A DNA stretch of 19,219 nucleotides, taken from JBFXIE01 sp050176255 (GTDB taxonomy: Bacteria; Pseudomonadota; Gammaproteobacteria; Burkholderiales; Burkholderiaceae_C). Where the stretch lies: NCBI RefSeq assembly GCF_050176255.1, contig NZ_JBFXIE010000053.1. One strand, written 5' to 3'. The notes under the pieces are model-generated. The model was not told the origin of the DNA. It saw only the letters and a list, made by a program, of their open reading frames with translations, and searched no databases. The number at the start of each line of letters is the position of its first letter. Position 1 is the first letter of the stretch. This document shows, piece by piece, positions 1 through 4,983 of this stretch. Made by a program: the position numbers and the translations under genes.

Positions 1-1
1 G

Positions 2-100
2 GCCTGTATGCACAAGGTGCTCACGATCATCAACGCCGTTCTCAAATCCGGCGTGCCTTGGCAAGTGAGTTATCCACATGCTGGAGCTATCTCAAAATGA
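2..100 (+). mobile_element. IS110-family transposase, C-terminal end (cut by window edge)
   Basis: An open frame enters from the left edge and stops at TGA 98-100. Its residues include ACMHKVLTIINAVLKSGVPW, which resembles the C-terminal tail of IS110/IS1111-family DEDD transposases, typically an ACMRKLL..LNAM..(x)PW pattern. Only about 32 residues are visible, so the catalytic residues are outside the window and completeness cannot be judged. The family call rests on this tail alone. No IS end or target duplication is recognisable to the right. Confidence 0.65.
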
Positions 101-122
101 CTTGACTTTGAACACAGTTGCT

Positions 123-224
123 CCCCCGCTGGGGGAGGGTTGGGGTGGGGGCCTGCCTCGTGCACATCCAACACCATTGCGGGCGCACAAGCCCGCCCCC
201 ATCCCCACCTTCCCCCAGCGGGGG
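123..224. repeat. Long GC-rich inverted repeat (REP-like or terminator)
   Basis: Two 30-base arms (123-152 and 195-224) are reverse complements at 27 of 30 positions, separated by 42 bases. Each arm contains the motif CCCCCAGCGGGGG or its complement next to G-rich or C-rich tracts. The element sits between the convergent transposase end and the hydrolase gene, where a bidirectional terminator would be expected, but there is no T-run. Similar C/G-rich paired elements are dispersed in many Burkholderiales genomes (from memory). Whether it acts on RNA or is a passive repeat is not decidable here. Confidence 0.6.
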
Positions 225-263
225 AAGGAGTCTGAAACAAGCCGCCAACAGGGCCAACCAGGT

Positions 264-872
264 TTATTTGATCAACGCCAGCACGTCCCTGAACACCGGG
301 TGCTCGCAGCTGCGCAGCCATTCAAACGCCACCATCTCGGTGGTCACCAGCTCGGCGCCCGCGCCGGCCAGGCGGTCGAAGGCGGCGTCACGGTTGCGCT
401 CGGTGCGCGAGCTGCAGGCGTCGGTCACCACCCACACCTCAAAGTCGTCCTCGATCAGGTCCAGCGCCGTTTGCAGCAGGCACACATGCGCCTCGCAGCC
501 GGCAATAACGATGCTGCCGGGCTCGCTGCCCTGCTGCGGCTCGCGGTTTTTTTGCAGGTGCTTGGGCAGGCTGCGCGCGTTGCCACCCTGGGGTTTGGCG
601 GGCGGGCGCAGCCACTCGCCCAGGCCCTCTTCGGTGGCGCTGAAGTGCATCTTGGACAAGGTGCGCTGGCACAGCGCGCGCAGCGCGGCGTCGTTGGGGC
701 CCAGGCGCGACGGGTTTTGCTCGGTACCCCACACGGGCACGTCCAGCAGCCGGGCAATCTGCGCCAGCTTGATGGCATTGGCCAGCACGGCAGGGCCTTC
801 AAAAATGGCGGGCATCAGGCGCTCTTGATAGTCCACGAGCACGAGTTGGGATTCAGAGGCGTCAAGCAGCAT
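264..872 (-). CDS. Isochorismatase-family cysteine hydrolase
   Basis: A 202-residue cytoplasmic hydrolase of the isochorismatase-like superfamily. The expected catalytic triad is visible: Asp14 in LVLVDYQ, Lys74 in TLSKMHF and Cys131 in GCEAHVCLLQTALDL. The TEQNPSRLG segment (50-58) and the GCEAHVC motif are closest to the ISOC1/YcaC-like branch, whose substrates are mostly unknown, rather than to true isochorismatases. A loop of about 35 residues rich in Pro, Gln and Lys (85-120) is longer than usual. It lies 72 bp downstream of the sugar dehydrogenase gene on the same strand and could be cotranscribed, although the two functions have no obvious link. ATG at 872 is the only start that keeps the first beta strand; its ribosome binding site is weak. 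Confidence 0.85.
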   Translation of the reverse strand: MLLDASESQLVLVDYQERLMPAIFEGPAVLANAIKLAQIARLLDVPVWGTEQNPSRLGPNDAALRALCQRTLSKMHFSATEEGLGEWLRPPAKPQGGNARSLPKHLQKNREPQQGSEPGSIVIAGCEAHVCLLQTALDLIEDDFEVWVVTDACSSRTERNRDAAFDRLAGAGAELVTTEMVAFEWLRSCEHPVFRDVLALIK

Positions 873-944
873 GGCGGTCTATCCAGTGGGGTTGTTCTAG
901 GGTTTGGGCGGCGATTGTCGCAGGCGATGCGGGCACGGGGGCCA

Positions 945-2180
945 TCAGCGCACCAGGCGCAGCAACTGCCCGTCGGGGCTGTCGGTCAGCAGGTAAATCC
1001 AGCCGTCCGGCCCCTGGCGCACGTCGCGGATGCGCGCGCCCAGGCTGTCCAGCAAATACTCGTCGCGCACCACCTGCGTGCCGCGCAACTGCAGTCGGTG
1101 CAGGCGCATGAACTTGAGCGAGCCGACAAACAGGCTGCCCCGCCAATCCGCGCCATAGCGGTCGCTGGTCAAAAAAGCCATGCCTGATGGCGCGATGGAC
1201 GGCACCCAGTAATGCAGCGGCTGCTCCATACCGGGCTTGGCCGTGCCCTCGCCAATCTTGCCGCCGCCGTAGTTCTCGCCGTAGGTGATCACCGGCCAGC
1301 CGTAGTTGCGGCCGGGTTCGGGGCGGTTGATCTCGTCGCCGCCTTGGGGGCCGTGCTCATGAATCCACAACCGCCCGTCCGGCCCCCAGGTGGCGCCCTG
1401 CGGGTTGCGGTGGCCCCAGCTCCAAATCTCGGGCAGCGCGCCCGCGCGGCCAACCAGCGGGTTGCCGGGCGCGGCGCCGCCGGTGGGCGCCAGGCGCACC
1501 ACCTTGCCCAGATGGTTGTCCAGGGTTTGGGCGTCGTCTTTGCGGCTGTAGCGATCGCCCAGCGTCAAAAACAGGTTGCCGTCCGGCGCCTGCACGATGC
1601 GGCAGCCAAAGTGCAACTGACTGGCCACTTTGGGCCGCTGGCTGAAGAGAACCTTCACATCCTGCAGCGCCGCCGCGCCGGGCGCCAACGTGGCGCTGGC
1701 CAGGGCGGTGCTGTTGCCGCTGCTGCCGCCGCCACCGCCTGTTTCGGGCGATGCGGGCTCGGAGTAGCAAAAGAAGATGCGCCGATTGCGGGCAAAGTCG
1801 GCATCGGTGATCACATCCAGCAGCCCACCCTGCCCGCCCGCAGCCACGCGCGGCAGCCCGGCCAGCGGCGCGCCCAGGCGCCCGTCCGGCTCCACCACGC
1901 GCATGCGGCCAGGGCGCTCGGTGACCAGAAAACGCCCGTCGGGCAAAAAAGCCAGCGCCCACGGGTGGCTGAGGCCCTGCGCCACCACTTGCGCCTGTGC
2001 CTGGCTGCGCGCCGCGACGGGCTGGACGGGTTGCGGGGCTTGCGCCGATTGCAGCGGGGCAGTCTGCTGGGCCAGTGCGGGCTTGACTGTCAGCGTGGTT
2101 ACCAAGGCAGTTGCTATGCAAGTAATAGCTACTAGCGCTTGTTTTACCTGCGCTACAGGCAGTTTTGATGCATGGTTCAT
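945..2180 (-). CDS. PQQ-dependent soluble aldose sugar dehydrogenase (YliI/GSDH family), secreted
   Basis: A beta-propeller quinoprotein of the glucose/sorbosone dehydrogenase family, predicted to oxidise aldoses in the periplasm using PQQ. Starting at ATG 2180 gives 411 residues with a Sec signal peptide (about 1-37, ending VKPALA-QQ) and a GAGGA ribosome binding site 8 bases upstream; the frame is open further upstream but that would bury the signal peptide. Family landmarks are HPWALAFLPDGRFLVTERPG near the N-terminus, QLHFGCRIV (the region of the catalytic His), SWGHRNPQG, HEHGPQGGDEIN (metal/PQQ region) and NYGWPVITYG. Unusually, signal-peptide residues 5-20 are encoded by a copy of the AGCGCT dyad repeat (2122-2169). 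A Gly/Ser-rich loop interrupts the domain in the middle. No PQQ synthesis genes are in the window. Confidence 0.9.
   Translation of the reverse strand: MNHASKLPVAQVKQALVAITCIATALVTTLTVKPALAQQTAPLQSAQAPQPVQPVAARSQAQAQVVAQGLSHPWALAFLPDGRFLVTERPGRMRVVEPDGRLGAPLAGLPRVAAGGQGGLLDVITDADFARNRRIFFCYSEPASPETGGGGGSSGNSTALASATLAPGAAALQDVKVLFSQRPKVASQLHFGCRIVQAPDGNLFLTLGDRYSRKDDAQTLDNHLGKVVRLAPTGGAAPGNPLVGRAGALPEIWSWGHRNPQGATWGPDGRLWIHEHGPQGGDEINRPEPGRNYGWPVITYGENYGGGKIGEGTAKPGMEQPLHYWVPSIAPSGMAFLTSDRYGADWRGSLFVGSLKFMRLHRLQLRGTQVVRDEYLLDSLGARIRDVRQGPDGWIYLLTDSPDGQLLRLVR
2122..2169. repeat. AGCGCT-type dyad repeat inside signal peptide coding sequence
   Basis: It contains AATAGCT, then TAGCGC (2133-2138) paired with GCGCTA (2150-2155), then GGCAGTTTTGATG. 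The same order of elements is found at 7896-7936, 13461-13507, 17381-17437 and in three integron cassettes. It lies in frame within the sugar dehydrogenase gene, contributing signal-peptide residues of about 5-20. Confidence 0.6.
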
Positions 2181-2296
2181 CGGGCGAGTCCTCAGGTCAG
2201 CTGCGGGGTGATCCAGCGGGACGCATCGGCGCAGCGCCGGCGCCCTTGCGCGTGCATTGTGCGCGGCAGGGGCGTAGTGGCAAGACAGCTCCGCCT

Positions 2297-2470
2297 TCAA
2301 ACCGCGTGGCCGCCCCGGGCGGCAACCACCAAAGAGGCCATAAAGCTACGCCTGAATGCCGATGGACTGACCGCCCTGCATGCCAGCGGCGACTGCTGGC
2401 AGATGATTTGTGCGGAAGCCTCAAACGGCGACGGAACGACAAACCGGGCGAAGTGCTTTATTCGGCTCAT
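2297..2470 (-). CDS. Possible remnant of a further cassette ORF, hypothetical
   Basis: A 57-residue ORF whose ATG lies 15 bases beyond the crossover point of the last attC site, close to the 20-26 base spacing seen in the other small-ORF cassettes. This suggests the start of another cassette whose own attC has been lost. No domain is recognised. The opposite strand of the same stretch also carries an open frame that ends inside the attC site (stop near 2498), so the strand is uncertain. The rest of 2181-2480 is the sugar dehydrogenase upstream region. It contains a GC-rich near-palindrome at 2310-2324 and nothing else I can name. Confidence 0.2.
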   Translation of the reverse strand: MSRIKHFARFVVPSPFEASAQIICQQSPLACRAVSPSAFRRSFMASLVVAARGGHAV

Positions 2471-2479
2471 GCGATATGA

Positions 2480-2538
2480 GGCTAACGAAAAAAGGTAAGC
2501 GGCAGCTGGAAGCTGTCCGCTTGACCGAATGGTTAGGA
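2480..2538 (-). other. attC site of cassette G (Doc-like)
   Basis: On the minus strand: R'' TCCTAAC, inner stem AAGCGG-A-CAGCT / AGCTG-CCGCTT with TCC loop, R' GTTAGCC with the crossover after G2486. It ends the Doc-like gene's cassette; the stop codon is 1 base outside the site. This is the last attC of the array. Confidence 0.9.
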
Positions 2539-2539
2539 A

Positions 2540-3268
2540 TTAAATTTTTGCCAAGCGTTTCATCACATCCAAACGTAGTTGCATGAACATATTGAGTTCT
2601 TCCGCAATTCCTTTTTGGCCGTAAAAACGAGCACTATCGATCCCCTCTTCGGGTGTTAAAGCAAGACGCTTGCGAAGTTCCGCAATGTATGCCGGGTCGT
2701 AGTCTTCAAATCCCTTGGCACCCTTCTTCAGAACCGAGGCGACCACATTACCATCACGAACCACCTCAAGCGTTTTACCAAGATCGTTAAGCTCGAAACC
2801 ATATCGCGCCAGTGCCTCTCGCAGTGCACCAAGCTTCATAGGTTTCTCGCCTTTTTGCTGCTTTCTCGAATTTCTCTCTAGCCATTCCGCAATTACCGGA
2901 ACCTCATCATTTCGGTCGGCAGAAATCTCGTGCGCCGCTATTTGGCGAGTGAACTCGTACATTTCGTCGTCATCGCACTTGTCCACCCAATAGCCGAACT
3001 CACTCAGGTAATAGAGAGTTGAAAGTAAGGCTGCCCGCTTGTTGCCATTGTGAAATGAATGATTGCCAGCAATGCTGTGAAATAACGCCGCAGCCTTCAT
3101 GAAAGGTGTTGGATAGGCATCATTGCCACCCGCAGTTGCATGTGGGCGTGCAGCCGCCGACTGAATGGTTGACATGTCCTTCACGCCGGGAGGACTGATC
3201 GGATCCTCTTTGTCAGCAAAGAACTCTGTCAGGTGCTCATGAATAAAAACGATGGTAGATGCATCCAT
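2540..3268 (-). CDS. Death-on-curing (Doc/Fic) family toxin-like protein, cassette-borne
   Basis: A 242-residue protein. Residues 1-130 form a Fic/Doc-type domain with the signature HSFHNGNKR at 70-78. The family motif is HxFx(D/E)(G/A)N(K/G)R; Doc proteins phosphorylate EF-Tu, and other Fic proteins AMPylate targets. The usual metal-binding acidic residue of the motif is Asn74 here, so activity is uncertain, although I recall HNGNKR variants in annotated Doc-type toxins. Residues of about 143-242 form an extra charged domain (starting KLGALREALARYGFEL) that I do not recognise. It fills cassette G in canonical orientation, with its start 20 bases inside the cassette and its stop beside attC. 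No Phd-type antitoxin gene is visible in this or the adjacent cassette. Base composition is visibly more AT-rich than the host genes, which suggests acquisition. Confidence 0.8.
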   Translation of the reverse strand: MDASTIVFIHEHLTEFFADKEDPISPPGVKDMSTIQSAAARPHATAGGNDAYPTPFMKAAALFHSIAGNHSFHNGNKRAALLSTLYYLSEFGYWVDKCDDDEMYEFTRQIAAHEISADRNDEVPVIAEWLERNSRKQQKGEKPMKLGALREALARYGFELNDLGKTLEVVRDGNVVASVLKKGAKGFEDYDPAYIAELRKRLALTPEEGIDSARFYGQKGIAEELNMFMQLRLDVMKRLAKI

Positions 3269-3281
3269 GGATTTCTTTAAT

Positions 3282-3341
3282 TTCTAACGAACCAGCTAAG
3301 CCGGCCGCCGAAGGCGGATCGGCTTGAGCAATTGGTTCGGG
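3282..3341 (-). other. attC site of cassette F
   Basis: Minus strand R'' is CCCGAAC (a deviant core, G in place of T before AAC), the stem is AAGCCG-AT-CCGCC / GGCGG-C-CGGCTT with TTC loop, and R' is GTTAGAA with the crossover after G3288. The stop of the cassette F gene is 1 base away. Confidence 0.88.
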
Positions 3342-3342
3342 A

Positions 3343-3579
3343 TTAATTTTTTTGTTGCGCCCAAACAATAAGCTTCCAACGAATTGGCCCTGAGCCTGGG
3401 GCATGTTGGTGATGATTTTGAGGAGGAAACGGGTTGTCCTTGTTTGAGGCAATTTCATCACCACAAGACTCGCAACGATAGATTCCCGAATTTGCACAAA
3501 TTTCACCAGGGCTGTGCAAAGTGTCATAAGCATTGTGTTGAGATTGATTCAAGTAGTTGGGGTACTTGTACTGAGCCAT
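3343..3579 (-). CDS. Small CxxC/His-rich protein (resembles 'protein L' hypothetical family)
   Basis: A 78-residue soluble protein. The visible features are SGIYRCESCGDEI (31-43, with Cys36 and Cys39) and PFPPQNHHQH (50-59, with His56, His57 and His59), together a plausible zinc-binding set. This layout, including the closing IRWKLIV, matches small proteins often annotated as 'protein L', which I recall from gammaproteobacterial and integron-associated contexts; no function is established and I assign none. It occupies cassette F in canonical orientation. The start at ATG 3579 is 20 bases from the upstream crossover, and the stop abuts attC. The sequence is less GC-rich than the chromosomal genes. 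Confidence 0.8.
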   Translation of the reverse strand: MAQYKYPNYLNQSQHNAYDTLHSPGEICANSGIYRCESCGDEIASNKDNPFPPQNHHQHAPGSGPIRWKLIVWAQQKN

Positions 3580-3592
3580 GCTTTAAATTCCT

Positions 3593-3651
3593 CTCTAACG
3601 CCCTGAGTTCAGCCGCCGCCGTAGGCGGTCGGCTGCGACGAATAGTTAGAC
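3593..3651 (-). other. attC site of cassette E
   Basis: Minus strand R'' is GTCTAAC, the stem is CAGCCG-A-CCGCC / GGCGG-CGGCTG with TAC loop, and R' is GTTAGAG with the crossover after G3599. The R'' core supplies the TAA stop (3646-3648) of the small ORF in cassette E. Confidence 0.9.
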
Positions 3652-4152
3652 CCGAAGGCCAAAAAGGGAGCGCCCAGCCTTGAAGACGGACGCGGCCCAT
3701 GAAAAAGCGCTGCGCCACGGAAGCGGCGCAGCGCTGCAAGAACGATAGCTGGCAGCGCTTTCTGCACAAGCGCTGGAGGCCCAAAAGGCTTGAAAGCCTT
3801 TGGAACAGGGCCGAGCGCTGAAATAAGTGGCTGCGCGCATGAAACGGGTGATGGGACTAACGGCCAAGGTAAGCGGCGGCGAAGCCGTCCGCTTGACCGC
3901 AGAGTTAGACCCGAAGGCCAAAAGGGAGCGCCCAGCCTTGAAGAAGGGCGCGGCCCACGAAAAAGCGCTGGGCCACGAAAGCGGCGCAGCGCTGCAAGAA
4001 CGATAGCTGGCAGCGCTTTCTGCACAAGCGCTAGAGGTCAAAAAGGCTTGAAACTGGCACAGCGAATGCAGGCGAAGCCCGGCAGAGCGCCAAAACCTCA
4101 AAGGAGAAACCTTTGAGAAAGGCGAAACCCTGGAATAAATGCTGGCCTGCAT
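3646..4152 (-). CDS. Fused small ORFs of cassettes D and E, Ser/Ala-rich, function unknown
   Basis: A 168-codon frame that starts in cassette D (ATG 4152, 23 bases from the crossover), reads through attC-D without a stop and continues in the same frame through cassette E. There an internal ATG at 3840 marks cassette E's own likely start (64 residues). The two halves are homologous: both contain SACAESAASYRSCSAAPL followed by SAFSWAA and KAGRSL. Compared with cassette A, cassette E has one extra A in the A-run near 3661-3665 that shifts its frame, so it ends at TAA inside attC-E. The product is rich in Ser, Ala and aromatic residues, and no domain is recognised. It could be a real cassette protein family or an antisense-like open frame in structured non-coding cassettes. 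The frame carries two AGCGCT dyad repeats. Confidence 0.35.
   Translation of the reverse strand: MQASIYSRVSPFSKVSPLRFWRSAGLRLHSLCQFQAFLTSSACAESAASYRSCSAAPLSWPSAFSWAAPFFKAGRSLLAFGSNSAVKRTASPPLTLAVSPITRFMRAATYFSARPCSKGFQAFWASSACAESAASYRSCSAAPLPWRSAFSWAASVFKAGRSLFGLRV
3706..3735. repeat. Perfect 11-bp stem hairpin in cassette E
   Basis: AGCGCTGCGCC (3706-3716) pairs exactly with GGCGCAGCGCT (3725-3735) across an 8-base loop. Cassettes A and D have the same arms with one or two mismatches. It is followed by two more dyads: CAGCGCT/AGCGCTG (3753-3775) and AAAGGCTT/AAGCCTTT (3783-3800). Confidence 0.75.
3743..3790. repeat. AGCGCT-type dyad repeat, cassette E copy
   Basis: GATAGCTGGCAGCGCT, a short loop, then AAGCGCTGGAGGCCCAAAA, in the same element order as the copies outside the integron. 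Confidence 0.6.
3855..3910 (-). other. attC site of cassette D (shortest, 56 bp)
   Basis: Minus strand R'' is GTCTAAC, the stem is AAGCGG-A-CGGC / GCCG-CCGCTT with TTC loop, and R' is GTTAGTC with the crossover after G3861. It contains no stop in the frame of cassette D, which lets that ORF run into cassette E. Confidence 0.92.
4001..4046. repeat. AGCGCT-type dyad repeat, cassette D copy
   Basis: CGATAGCTGGCAGCGCT and AAGCGCTAGAGGTCAAAAA around a short loop, nearly identical to the cassette E copy. Confidence 0.6.
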
Positions 4153-4169
4153 AAAGCGGAATATGAAGG

Positions 4170-4230
4170 GACTAACGAACGAAAGTAAGCCGCCTGCCGA
4201 AGGCAGGTCGGCTTGACTGCCCGGTTAGCC
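4170..4230 (-). other. attC site of cassette C
   Basis: Minus strand R'' is GGCTAAC, the stem is AAGCCG-A-CCTGCC / GGCAGG-CGGCTT with TTC loop, and R' is GTTAGTC with the crossover after G4176. The last codon of the cassette C ORF (CGT) spans the crossover and the TAG comes from the following core bases. Confidence 0.93.
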
Positions 4231-4402
4231 ACAGCGGCAAAAATAAAATGCTGCGCAAACGCACAGCGCTACAAAAACAGAAGCTGCTTGCCCAAGCAGA
4301 ACGGGCGCTAGAAGCCAAGAACACTAAAAACCCACGCACGCCGCAAAAAGCATCAAAACCAACACGGAAGCAAGACGGCGGTAATGGCGACAAATAAAGC
4401 AT
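4172..4402 (-). CDS. Cassette C small ORF, related to the A/D/E family, function unknown
   Basis: A 76-residue frame in canonical orientation, starting at ATG 4402 (26 bases after the crossover) and stopping at TAG 4172-4174 in the R' core. The central stretch (FLASSARSAWASSFCFCSAV) aligns with the Ser/Ala-rich core of the other three cassettes, and the C-terminal residues of about 60-76 are encoded by the attC itself. The product is hydrophobic and no domain is recognised. A competing plus-strand ORF of 49 residues (4248-4397; basic, Lys/Gln-rich) covers the same body and is equally plausible as protein, so the coding strand is unresolved. Confidence 0.35.
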   Translation of the reverse strand: MLYLSPLPPSCFRVGFDAFCGVRGFLVFLASSARSAWASSFCFCSAVRLRSILFLPLWLTGQSSRPAFGRRLTFVR

Positions 4403-4422
4403 GGCCTGAATAATTACGTGAA

Positions 4423-4480
4423 GGCTAACGTTGAAGCTCAGCGGGCGCCGGAGGCGCTCCGCTGGAGCGACGGGTTAGCA
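4423..4480 (-). other. attC site of cassette B
   Basis: Minus strand R'' is TGCTAAC, the stem is CAGCGG-A-GCGCC / GGCGC-CCGCTG with TCC loop, and R' is GTTAGCC with the crossover after G4429. It encodes the last 17 or so residues of the cassette B membrane protein. Confidence 0.92.
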
Positions 4481-4715
4481 GTGTGAAAACTGCAAGTGCA
4501 ACTATCCAGTAGGTGACAAAGCTTGCGAACAGAGCTGCGGTGCGGTCAAGCTCAAATGCTGTTGCCACCACCATTGGAAACACGAGTAAGAGCTGCGCTA
4601 AGCTGACCTGCCTAGGGGACCATACGCCTGACGTCATCCAAGCGACGATTGCGAGTGGTAGCAAAGCTACCAGCGCGCATATCAGAGCTGCCACTAGAAA
4701 CCGCGCTAGTTTCAT
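4425..4715 (-). CDS. Small three-helix membrane protein, cassette-borne, function unknown
   Basis: A 96-residue hydrophobic protein with three predicted membrane segments: about 5-27 (FLVAALICALVALLPLAIVA), 38-55 (SLAQLLLVFPMVVATAF) and 62-81 (LFASFVTYWIVALAVFTLL). No family is recognised. It fills cassette B in canonical orientation. The start at ATG 4715 lies 12 bases inside the cassette, without a visible Shine-Dalgarno sequence. The hydrophilic tail (RRSSGAPPAPAELQR) is translated from the attC site, and the stop TAG lies across the crossover, in the core that belongs to the next cassette once recombined. Small membrane proteins are common cargo of chromosomal integrons. Confidence 0.7.
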   Translation of the reverse strand: MKLARFLVAALICALVALLPLAIVAWMTSGVWSPRQVSLAQLLLVFPMVVATAFELDRTAALFASFVTYWIVALAVFTLLTRRSSGAPPAPAELQR

Positions 4716-4721
4716 TTTGAG

Positions 4722-4781
4722 GACTAACGGCCAAGGTAAGCCGCCCGCCGTAGGCGGGTCGGCTTGAACGCCGGGTTAGAC
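4722..4781 (-). other. attC site of cassette A
   Basis: Minus strand R'' is GTCTAAC, the stem is AAGCCG-A-CCCGCC / GGCGGG-CGGCTT with TAC loop, and R' is GTTAGTC with the crossover after G4728. This is the copy closest to the textbook aadA1-type attC. Confidence 0.94.
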
Positions 4782-4969
4782 CCGAAGGCCAAAAGGGAGC
4801 GCCCGGACTTGGACACGGGCGCAGCCCACGAAAAAGCGCTGGCCCATGAAAGCGGCGCAGCGCTGCAAGAATGATAGCTGGTAGCGCTTGCTGCAAAAGC
4901 GCTGGAGGCCAAAAAGGCTTGAAAGCCTTTGGAACAGGGCCGAGCGCTGGAGCAAGTGACTGCGCGCAT
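4724..4969 (-). CDS. Cassette A small ORF, Ser/Ala-rich family, function unknown
   Basis: An 81-residue frame from ATG 4969 (20 bases after the crossover) to TAG in the attC-A R' core. The core (residues of about 13-55) is rich in Ser, Ala, Phe and Trp: KGFQAFLASSAFAASATSYH, then SCSAAPLSWASAFSWAAP. Five AGCGCT hexamers (4835, 4859, 4883, 4898, 4943) each encode Ser-Ala and are spaced 24, 24, 15 and 45 bases apart, all multiples of three. Cassette E keeps the same spacings. The frame is open further upstream through the terminal core site (to 5047). The plus-strand frame in this cassette has stops (TGA TAG at 4871). Whether it is translated is unknown. Confidence 0.35.
   Translation of the reverse strand: MRAVTCSSARPCSKGFQAFLASSAFAASATSYHSCSAAPLSWASAFSWAAPVSKSGRSLLAFGSNPAFKPTRLRRAAYLGR
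4871..4917. repeat. AGCGCT-type dyad repeat, cassette A copy
   Basis: ATGATAGCTGGTAGCGCT, a short loop, then AAAGCGCTGGAGGCCAAAAA. It is followed by an AAGGCTT/AAGCCTT dyad ending near 4930. Confidence 0.6.
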
Positions 4970-4983
4970 AAAACGGGTGATGG

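Noticed and set aside
3699..3821. 40-residue plus-strand ORF in cassette E (starts MKKRCATEAAQ)
   Set aside because: It is against the array direction. In cassettes A and D the matching frame lacks an equivalent upstream start and is cut by stops.
3790..4116. 108-codon plus-strand ORF spanning attC-D
   Set aside because: It crosses a recombination site against the array direction and matches no other cassette frame.
4248..4397. 49-residue plus-strand ORF in cassette C (basic, Lys/Gln-rich, starts MLRKRTALQKQ)
   Set aside because: It looks protein-like, but it is against the array orientation, and the equivalent plus-strand frames in homologous cassettes A and D are broken by stops. It is kept only as an alternative to the minus-strand ORF.
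2480..4781. First impression that the array reads on the plus strand, with reversed genes
   Set aside because: The outer cores are symmetric, but the extra base in the inner stem falls in the left arm only when read on the minus strand, as in classical attC sites. Gene and attC order then agrees.
2480..4781. CRISPR array as an explanation for the regularly recurring 60-bp palindromic units
   Set aside because: Units are 250-800 bp apart, only their cores and stem ends are conserved, genes lie between them, and there are no cas genes.
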